A stretch of 64,000 bases of DNA. Source: Microbacterium sp. SCN 70-27 (GTDB lineage: Bacteria; Actinomycetota; Actinomycetes; Actinomycetales; Microbacteriaceae). Positions 58,988 through 64,000 of the stretch are shown here, in pieces. The notes under the pieces were generated by a model that saw only the letters and a program-made list of their open reading frames with translations, was not told the origin of the DNA and ran no database searches. The position numbers and the translations under genes are program-made. Each line of letters begins with the position of its first letter. The stretch's first letter is position 1. The stretch spans positions 36,968-100,967 of the forward strand of contig MEEK01000016.1 in NCBI GenBank assembly GCA_001724425.1, read 5' to 3'.

Positions 58988-60280
58988 TCAGGCGCCCGGA
59001 TAGTCGCGCTGCGGCGCGCCCACGTACAGCTGCTGGGGGCGGCCGATCTTCGTCTGCGGGTCGTGCTGCATCTCGGTCCAGTGCGCGAGCCAGCCGGGCA
59101 GGCGCCCGATCGCGAACAGCGGCGTGAACATCCGCGTCGGGAAGCCCATCGCCTTGTAGATGACGCCCGTGTAGAAGTCGACGTTCGGGTAGAGGCGACG
59201 CTCCTTGAAGTAGTCGTCGCTGAGCGCGATCTCCTCGAGCTCCTTCGCGAGGTCGAGGAGCGGGTCGTGCACGCCGAGCTCCGCGAGCACCTCGTCCGCC
59301 GACTGCTTGACGAGCTTCGCGCGCGGGTCGTAGTTCTTGTAGACGCGGTGACCGAAGCCCATGAGCTTCACGCCGTCTTCCTTGTTCTTGACGCGCTCGA
59401 CGAAGCGCTGCACGCTCTCACCCGAGTCGCGGATGCGCGCGAGCATGTCGAGGACGGCCTCGTTGGCGCCGCCGTGGAGCGGGCCGTAGAGGGCGTTGAT
59501 GCCGGCGGAGATCGACGAGAACTGGTTCGCGCCCGTCGAGCCGACGAGACGCACGGTCGAGGTCGATGCGTTCTGCTCGTGGTCCTCGTGCAGGATGAGG
59601 AGGCGCTCGAGGGCGCGCGAGGTGACGGGGTTCACCTGGTAGAGCTCGGCGAGGTTGCCGAAGTTGAGCTTCAGGAAGTTGTCGACGAAGCTCAGCGAGT
59701 TGTCGGGGTACAGGAACGCCTGACCGATCGACTTCTTGTGCGCGTACGCCGCGATGACCGGGAGCTTCGCGAGCAGTCGGATCGTGTTGAGTTCGACGTG
59801 CTCGGGGTTGTTCGGGTCGGACTGGCCCTCGTAGTAGGTCGACAGCGCCGCAGTCGCCGCCGAGAGCACCGACATCGGGTGCGCCGTGTGCGGCAGCGAC
59901 GAGAAGAAGCGCTTCAGGTCTTCGTGGAGGAGCGTGTGATGACGGATGTCGTCGTCCCACTGCGCCAGCTGGTCGGCAGTCGGAAGCTCACCGCGCAGGA
60001 GCAGCCAGGCGACCTCGAGGTAGGTGCTGTTCTGGGCGAGCTGCTCGATCGGATAGCCGCGGTAGCGCAGGATGCCTTCGTCGCCGTCGATGAACGTGAT
60101 GGCGGACTTCGTGGCGGCGGTGTTCACGAAGCCGTAGTCGAGGGACGTGTGGCCCGTCTGCTTCGTGAAGGTCGAGAAGTCGACGCTCGGGGTACCCTCG
60201 GTGCCCTTCAGAATCGGCAGAGTCGCTGTCGTGTCACCGATCGTGACGGTGGCTGCCTGGGGTGTGCCCGTTTCGCTCAC
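58988..60280 (-). CDS. gltA: Citrate synthase
   Basis: 430-aa type II-like (hexameric group length) citrate synthase. HGGANEAVLDM near 275-285 and MGFGHRVYKNYDPRA near 312-326 hold the catalytic His residues, and the catalytic Asp is in the following conserved block. It condenses oxaloacetate and acetyl-CoA in the TCA cycle. GTG 60280 has a near-ideal AAGGAGG 5 nt upstream. TAGGCT at 60320-60315 gives a short leader of about 25-30 nt. Same strand as, but separated by 100 bp from, dapC. Confidence 0.95.
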   Translation of the reverse strand: MSETGTPQAATVTIGDTTATLPILKGTEGTPSVDFSTFTKQTGHTSLDYGFVNTAATKSAITFIDGDEGILRYRGYPIEQLAQNSTYLEVAWLLLRGELPTADQLAQWDDDIRHHTLLHEDLKRFFSSLPHTAHPMSVLSAATAALSTYYEGQSDPNNPEHVELNTIRLLAKLPVIAAYAHKKSIGQAFLYPDNSLSFVDNFLKLNFGNLAELYQVNPVTSRALERLLILHEDHEQNASTSTVRLVGSTGANQFSSISAGINALYGPLHGGANEAVLDMLARIRDSGESVQRFVERVKNKEDGVKLMGFGHRVYKNYDPRAKLVKQSADEVLAELGVHDPLLDLAKELEEIALSDDYFKERRLYPNVDFYTGVIYKAMGFPTRMFTPLFAIGRLPGWLAHWTEMQHDPQTKIGRPQQLYVGAPQRDYPGA

Positions 60281-60314
60281 GAAGCCTCCTTGCGGTCGTC
60301 GGGGGATGCTCTAC

Positions 60315-60320
60315 AGCCTA
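60315..60320 (-). promoter_or_regulatory. -10 element of gltA
   Basis: TAGGCT on the minus strand; expected start near 60308. The 100-bp gap to dapC holds no other feature that I can see. Confidence 0.5.
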
Positions 60321-60380
60321 CTGGCCCTCATGGCCTACTCCGATCCACGCCAAAGGATCGCGCGATCGGTCGGAGGAAAC

Positions 60381-61496
60381 CTACCAGGCTTCGGCGCCCG
60401 ACAGCCGCGCGGCGGCCTCCGCGATGCGCTCATCGGTGGCCGTGAGCGAGAAGCGGACGTGCTCGGGGAAGCCGTCGCCGTAGAAGACGCCGGGGCCGGC
60501 GAGGATGCCGCGCTCGGCGAGGGCGCCCATCGTCGTCCAGGCATCCCTCCCCTCGGTCGCCCAGAGGTAGAGGCCGCCCTCGGAGTGGTCGATGCGGAAG
60601 CCCGCCGCCTCGAGCGCGGGCTTCAGCACGCGCCGGCGCTCCCGGTAGCGCTCGCGCTGCGCGGCGACGTGGGCGTCGTCACCGAGTGCGACGGTCATCG
60701 CCGCCTGCACGGGAGCGGGGAGCATGAGGCCGAGATGCTTGCGCGCCGTCAGCAGTCGCGCGACCAGGGCACGGTCGCCCGCGAGGAACGCGGCACGGTA
60801 GCCGGCGAGATTCGACTGCTTGGAGAGCGAGTAGACCGACAGGATGCCGGTGCGGTCCTCCCCCACGACGCGCGGGTCGAGCACGCTCGGCACGGGCTCC
60901 GAGGCCCAGGGGCCCTCCCAGCCGAGTTCGGCGTAGCATTCGTCGCTCGCGAGCACGGCACCGATCTCGCGCGCCCGCGCCGCCGCGGTACGCAGTTCGT
61001 CCACCCCGAGCACGCGGCCGTCGGGGTTCCCGGGCGAGTTGATCCAGACGAGCTTCGCGCCCTCCGGCCACTGCGCCGGGTCGTCCGCCGCGACGGGCAC
61101 GGCTCCGACGAGCTTGGCGCCGACCGCGTACGTCGGGTACGCCGCGCGCGGATGCACGACGACATCCCCCTCGCCGAGGCCCAGAAGCAGCGGCAGCAGC
61201 GCCACGAGTTCCTTCGATCCGACCGTGGGGAGCACCTCGTCGATGCCGAGGCCCGGAACGCCGCGGCGGCGCGCGTACCAGTCGACGATCGCTTCACGGA
61301 GCCCGCGCGTCCCCACCGTCTGCGGATAGGCGTGGGCGTCGGTCGCGGCGCGCAGCGCGTCGGCGACGACGGCGGGCGTCGCATCGATGGGAGACCCGAT
61401 CGAGAGGTCGACGATGCCGCCCGGGTGTTCGGCGGCGCGCGCCGCGTACGGGGCGACCGAGTCCCAGGGGTACTCGTCGAGGTCGCTGACGGCCAC
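60381..61496 (-). CDS. dapC: Succinyl-diaminopimelate aminotransferase
   Basis: 371-aa fold-type I aminotransferase. IVDLSIGSPID near 28-38 and VGSKELVALLPLLLG near 92-106 lead to INSPGNPDGR near 152-161 and the PLP lysine in YSLSKQSNLAGYRAAF near 219-234 (SLSKQSN is characteristic of actinobacterial DapC). It transaminates N-succinyl-2-amino-6-ketopimelate. GTG 61496 is 6 bp after the fdxA stop, so the two form an operon, an order conserved in actinobacteria (Rv1177-Rv1178). Confidence 0.93.
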   Translation of the reverse strand: MAVSDLDEYPWDSVAPYAARAAEHPGGIVDLSIGSPIDATPAVVADALRAATDAHAYPQTVGTRGLREAIVDWYARRRGVPGLGIDEVLPTVGSKELVALLPLLLGLGEGDVVVHPRAAYPTYAVGAKLVGAVPVAADDPAQWPEGAKLVWINSPGNPDGRVLGVDELRTAAARAREIGAVLASDECYAELGWEGPWASEPVPSVLDPRVVGEDRTGILSVYSLSKQSNLAGYRAAFLAGDRALVARLLTARKHLGLMLPAPVQAAMTVALGDDAHVAAQRERYRERRRVLKPALEAAGFRIDHSEGGLYLWATEGRDAWTTMGALAERGILAGPGVFYGDGFPEHVRFSLTATDERIAEAAARLSGAEAW

Positions 61497-61502
61497 GCGG
61501 GA

Positions 61503-61823
61503 TCAGTGTCCCTGCGGAGGGAGGGCGGCGATGATCGGGTGGTCCTTCGCGATCACACCGACCTTGGCGGCGCCGCCGGGAGACCCGATGTCATCGAAGA
61601 ACTCGACGTTGGCCGTGTAGTAGTCCTGCCACTCTTCGGGCAGGTCGTCCTCGTAGTAGATCGCCTCGACGGGGCACACGGGCTCGCAGGCGCCGCAGTC
61701 GACGCACTCGTCGGGGTGGATGTAGAGCGACCGTTCGCCTTCGTAGATGCAGTCGACGGGACATTCGTCGATGCAGGCACGGTCCTTCACATCCACGCAC
61801 GGAAGAGCGATCACATACGTCAC
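61503..61823 (-). CDS. fdxA: 7Fe ferredoxin (3Fe-4S/4Fe-4S)
   Basis: 106-aa ferredoxin. The N-terminal cluster motif CVDVKDRACIDECPVD spaces cysteines as in 7Fe ferredoxins that bind one 3Fe-4S and one 4Fe-4S cluster, and CVDCGACEPVCPVEAIY near 40-56 gives the second set. The acidic C-terminal extension is typical. It is a low-potential electron carrier. GTG 61823 is 6 nt after TAGACT. Co-operonic with dapC, with no known mechanistic link. Confidence 0.95.
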   Translation of the reverse strand: MTYVIALPCVDVKDRACIDECPVDCIYEGERSLYIHPDECVDCGACEPVCPVEAIYYEDDLPEEWQDYYTANVEFFDDIGSPGGAAKVGVIAKDHPIIAALPPQGH

Positions 61824-61827
61824 ATGG

Positions 61828-62241
61828 TCAGTCTAGTTCGTGACGAGCGGCAGGGCCGTCGGTCTTGCGCGCTGTGGCGGTCAGCGACGGCCACCCCACG
61901 ATGATCGCGGCGACGACCGGCAGCGCGAATGTCCAGATGATGCCCGTCGAGATCTCGCCCGTCGGCGGTGCGGGCACGACGACGGAGCCTCCCGGGCCCT
62001 TGCCGGAGAAGACCAGGGTCGCCACCACGGCGCCCAGGGCGCAGGCGAGCGCCGTCCAGCGATCCCCCGAAAGGAGGCGCACCGCGAGGATCAGCGCTCC
62101 CGCTCCGATGACGGCGATGACGAGCCCCAGCGGGATCGGTCCCCACATCGCGGCCTGGCCGATCGTGCCGGCGACGCCGAACACCACCCCGATGACGAGG
62201 GCGACCGCCCAGGTGCCCACGCGTGTCCACGACATTCCCAC
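61828..62241 (-). CDS. Small four-helix membrane protein
   Basis: 137-aa protein with four predicted transmembrane helices (about 8-32, 35-57, 63-81, 100-118), short loops and a basic C-terminus ending RHELD. I know no family for it. GTG 62241 lies 6 nt after TACACT; an ATG two codons in is possible. Its stop codon overlaps the fdxA -10 element, so fdxA may be transcribed both from this promoter and by read-through. Confidence 0.6.
   Translation of the reverse strand: MGMSWTRVGTWAVALVIGVVFGVAGTIGQAAMWGPIPLGLVIAVIGAGALILAVRLLSGDRWTALACALGAVVATLVFSGKGPGGSVVVPAPPTGEISTGIIWTFALPVVAAIIVGWPSLTATARKTDGPAARHELD
61830..61835 (-). promoter_or_regulatory. -10 element of fdxA-dapC, inside the upstream gene
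   Basis: TAGACT on the minus strand, 6 nt from GTG 61823, overlaps the last codons of the four-helix membrane-protein gene, whose stop codon is 61830-61828. Confidence 0.55.
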
Positions 62242-62247
62242 CCGCTC

Positions 62248-62253
62248 AGTGTA
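62248..62253 (-). promoter_or_regulatory. -10 element of the four-helix protein gene
   Basis: TACACT on the minus strand, 6 nt before GTG 62241. Confidence 0.5.
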
Positions 62254-62310
62254 GGTCCCGGAACCCTGACCGAAGTCCGGGTCGAGTGCGACGACACCGG
62301 GAGCGCACGG

Positions 62311-62625
62311 TCAGGCGGCGAGCCCCCACAGGCGAAGAAGCGCCGCAACGAGCGCGGCAGCCAGCACGACGACGAGGAACGGGGCGCGCAGAAGCAGCAG
62401 CCCCGCCGCGACGAGGACGGCGGGCACCCGGGCATCCACGACGATGTGCTGGCCTTCGCCGAGAGTCTGCACGGCGACGAGCGCCCCGAGCAGCGCGACG
62501 GTGAGGAGGTCGATGACCCGCGTCGGCGCCGGGCCTTCGAACCACGCCGCGGGAATGATGTACCCGACGGCTTTCAGCGCGAGGCAGATGACGGATGCCA
62601 GGAGGACGGCGGTCCACAGGGTCAC
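62311..62625 (-). CDS. azlD: AzlD family branched-chain amino acid exporter subunit
   Basis: 104-aa protein with three to four transmembrane helices and the AzlD-like GYIIPAAWF near 22-30 and VARVPAVLVAAG-like segments. It is the small partner of AzlC. GTG 62625 overlaps the azlC stop by 4 bp (GTGA). Together they export branched-chain or azaleucine-type amino acids by homology; the natural substrate here is unproven. Confidence 0.85.
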   Translation of the reverse strand: MTLWTAVLLASVICLALKAVGYIIPAAWFEGPAPTRVIDLLTVALLGALVAVQTLGEGQHIVVDARVPAVLVAAGLLLLRAPFLVVVLAAALVAALLRLWGLAA

Positions 62626-63338
62626 GACGGCTCCCCCGTCGTCGCGGCGGGCCGCGCCGCGCGACCGAGCCAGTTGGTCCAGCCCACGACGACGGCCACG
62701 AGTGCGGCGACGAGCACCGGCATCCCGGGCATGAGCACCGGGGTGAGGGACGCCGCGACGACGGCCGCCGCAACCCCGACGGCGATCGCCTGTCGCCGCC
62801 GGAGACGCGGCCACAGGAGCGCGAGGAAGGCCGCGGCCGCCGCGGCATCCAGCCCGTACGCGCGCGGGTCGCCGAGCACGTCGCCGAGGAGCGCGCCGAG
62901 GAGGGTCGTGAGGTTCCAGCCGATGTAGATCCCGACGCCCGTGATCCAGAAGCCGATCCGCCGCGCCCTCGGCTCCGTGTGGGCGAGGGCGACGGCCGTC
63001 GACTCGTCGATCGTGACGTGCGGGGCGAGCGCGCGCCGGAGCGGCGTCGTGCCGACGAGGGGCGCCATTCGGAGGCCGTATGCGACGTTCCGGACGCCGA
63101 GGAGCCCCGCCGACGCGATCGCCGCGGGCGCGGCCGCCAGTCCCCCGGCGCCGATCACCCCGATGAACGCGAACTGCGAGCCGCCCGTGAACATCACGAG
63201 GCTGAGGACGCACGTCTGCCACACGTCGAGCCCGGATGCCACCGACAACGCCCCGAACGAGATGCCGTACGCGCTCGTCGCGAGCACGACGCCGAGCGCT
63301 TCTCGCCGCGCGCGGCGCTCCGCGGTGTCCGTGCTCAC
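62622..63338 (-). CDS. azlC: AzlC family branched-chain amino acid exporter subunit
   Basis: 238-aa membrane protein with six to seven helices. VASGLDVWQTCVLSLVMFTGGSQFA near 33-57 (with the conserved FTGGSQFA) and NVAYGLRMAP near 82-91 are hallmarks of AzlC/YgaZ. GTG 63338 is 7 nt after TAGGCT. No adjacent Lrp-type regulator is visible. Divergent from the DUF2200 gene. Confidence 0.9.
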   Translation of the reverse strand: MSTDTAERRARREALGVVLATSAYGISFGALSVASGLDVWQTCVLSLVMFTGGSQFAFIGVIGAGGLAAAPAAIASAGLLGVRNVAYGLRMAPLVGTTPLRRALAPHVTIDESTAVALAHTEPRARRIGFWITGVGIYIGWNLTTLLGALLGDVLGDPRAYGLDAAAAAAFLALLWPRLRRRQAIAVGVAAAVVAASLTPVLMPGMPVLVAALVAVVVGWTNWLGRAARPAATTGEPS

Positions 63339-63345
63339 CCGCCCG

Positions 63346-63369
63346 AGCCTATCGAGCGGTGGGTAGTCT
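63346..63369. promoter_or_regulatory. Divergent azlC / DUF2200 promoters
   Basis: Minus-strand TAGGCT (63351-63346) is 7 nt from GTG 63338, and plus-strand TAGTCT (63364-63369) is 6 nt from ATG 63376. Only 12 bp separate the hexamers, so the two promoters must exclude each other. Confidence 0.55.
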
Positions 63370-63375
63370 CGACGC

Positions 63376-63726
63376 ATGGATCGCACAGAGCGCATCTCGC
63401 GCATGCCCGTCGCCGAGGTGTATCCGCTCTACATCAAGAAGGTCGAGCGGAAGGGACGCACGAAGGACGACGTCGATGCTGTCACGCGATGGCTGACGGG
63501 GTACACGCAGCACGAGATCGACGACCACCTCGCGGCGCGCACGTCGTTCGAGGACTTCTTCGCGGGTGCCGAGCTCAACCCGGGTGCGTCGCTCATCACC
63601 GGGATCATCTGCGGTGTCCGGGTGCAGGACATCGAGGACCCGCTGATGCAGCGGATCCGCTACCTCGACAAGCTCGTCGACGAGATCGCGAAGGGCAAGG
63701 CGCTGGAGAAGATCCTCCGGTCCTGA
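63376..63726 (+). CDS. DUF2200 family protein
   Basis: 116-aa soluble protein. The N-terminus MDRTERISRMPVAEVYPLYI, WLTGYTQHEID near 40-50, FFAGAELNPGASLITGIICG near 61-80 and DPLMQRIRYLDKLVDEIAKG match the DUF2200 pattern. Function is unknown. Monocistronic and leaderless; convergent with typA. Confidence 0.88.
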   Translation: MDRTERISRMPVAEVYPLYIKKVERKGRTKDDVDAVTRWLTGYTQHEIDDHLAARTSFEDFFAGAELNPGASLITGIICGVRVQDIEDPLMQRIRYLDKLVDEIAKGKALEKILRS

Positions 63727-63743
63727 CCCGCCCGCCGGTCAGG
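63722..63743. terminator. Inverted repeat holding convergent stop codons
   Basis: CCTGACC (63722-63728) and GGTCAGG (63737-63743) form a 7-bp stem around 8 nt. The arms contain the DUF2200 and typA stop codons. Confidence 0.5.
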
Positions 63744-64000
63744 CGTTCTGGTCCTGCTTCTTCGCCCGCGAGGCCGCACGCCCGCGCTCGGTCGCATCCA
63801 GCACGACCTTGCGGATGCGCACCTTCTCCGGCGTGACCTCGACGCATTCGTCGTCGCGCGCGAACTCGAGCGACTCCTCGAGGGTCAGCACGCGCGGCGG
63901 CGTCATCGACTCGAAGGAGTCCGACGTCGACGAACGCATGTTCGTGAGCTTCTTCTCCTTCGTGATGTTGACGTCCATGTCGTCGGCGCGCGAGTTCTCG
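63739..64000 (-). CDS. typA: Translational GTPase TypA/BipA, C-terminal fragment
   Basis: Only the last 87 codons are inside the window; the gene continues past the right edge. The peptide has MDVNITKEKKLTNMRSSTSD followed by LTLEESLEFARDDECVEVTP and IRKVVLD, the conserved C-terminal domain of BipA that contacts the ribosomal A site. The final RAASRAKKQDQNA is a typical basic tail. BipA acts in ribosome assembly and stress-dependent translation. Confidence 0.95.
   Translation of the reverse strand, partial: ENSRADDMDVNITKEKKLTNMRSSTSDSFESMTPPRVLTLEESLEFARDDECVEVTPEKVRIRKVVLDATERGRAASRAKKQDQNA

Noticed and set aside
1-64000. Prophage, insertion sequence, integron, attachment site or defence island
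   Set aside because: No integrase, transposase, terminal repeats or phage genes were seen; gene order is that of conserved core blocks.

Overview
The window is very G+C-rich (by eye about 70%), densely coding and has no mobile elements. Gene content and order point to a member of the Actinobacteria, most likely the Microbacteriaceae (Microbacterium-like). Supporting signs are a C50-carotenoid operon of the idi-crtE-crtB-crtI-crtYe-crtYf-crtEb type, AdnAB-type recombination helicase-nucleases, DUF3039/DUF3107/DUF3117 proteins, a 7Fe ferredoxin next to dapC, and long gene strings that I recognise from the Mycobacterium tuberculosis chromosome. I see no prophage, insertion sequence, CRISPR array or plasmid function. 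It reads as core chromosome.

Layout. 1-4.9 kb: start of murI, pncB, a DUF3039 protein and a two-gene ABC exporter (permease plus an ATPase with a 300-residue Pro/Ala/Glu-rich head). 5.1-13.5 kb: a surface-polymer region with a nucleotidyltransferase, an EcsC-like protein, a lone maltokinase, a GT2 glycosyltransferase and three CDP-glycerol glycerophosphotransferase-like proteins. 13.6-18.1 kb: an HtrA-type serine protease, an aminotransferase, a nitrilase-family hydrolase, a DUF6328 membrane protein and initiator tRNA-Met. 18.1-24.0 kb: the carotenoid operon, seven genes in which each start overlaps the preceding stop by 4 bp. 24.1-43.9 kb: a block matching M. tuberculosis Rv3193c-Rv3211 in order (UPF0182 membrane protein, PDZ/Lon-like protease, DUF2342 zincin, orphan ThiF-like protein, uvrD2, nudC, degenerate phosphotransferase, adnB, adnA, DUF3107, ferritin-like protein, RhlE-type helicase). 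44-46.5 kb: a PLDc_N/SHOCT protein, a PHP phosphoesterase and a membrane EEP-family protein. 46.5-64 kb: aminopeptidase P, a small hydrolase and a stress protein, then a second mycobacterium-like block (MgtE_N/CBS, DUF1003, mrp, tatB, O-methyltransferase, DUF3117, PIG-V-type mannosyltransferase, dapE/dapD, ppk2, gltA, dapC-fdxA, azlCD, DUF2200, typA).

How the genes work together. dapC, dapD and dapE give three of the enzymes of the succinylase route to diaminopimelate and lysine. The crt operon runs from IPP/DMAPP to a cyclised C50 carotenoid. AdnA and AdnB form one heterodimeric end-resection machine, next to UvrD2 and NudC. The glycerophosphotransferases, GT2 and nucleotidyltransferase probably build a cell-wall glycopolymer.

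Two window-wide signals stand out. First, about 25 genes start 6-8 nt after a TAnnnT -10 hexamer with no room for a leader, so leaderless transcription looks like the default, and genes with Shine-Dalgarno leaders are recognisably different. Second, the heptamer GGATGCC (or GGCATCC) recurs about 100 times in 64 kb in all frames and on both strands, far above base-composition expectation. It is a candidate Chi-like or other chromosome-architecture motif. I did not find a complete novel defence or biosynthetic system. The closest candidate is the conserved but unexplained UPF0182 / PDZ-Lon / DUF2342 / ThiF-like module.
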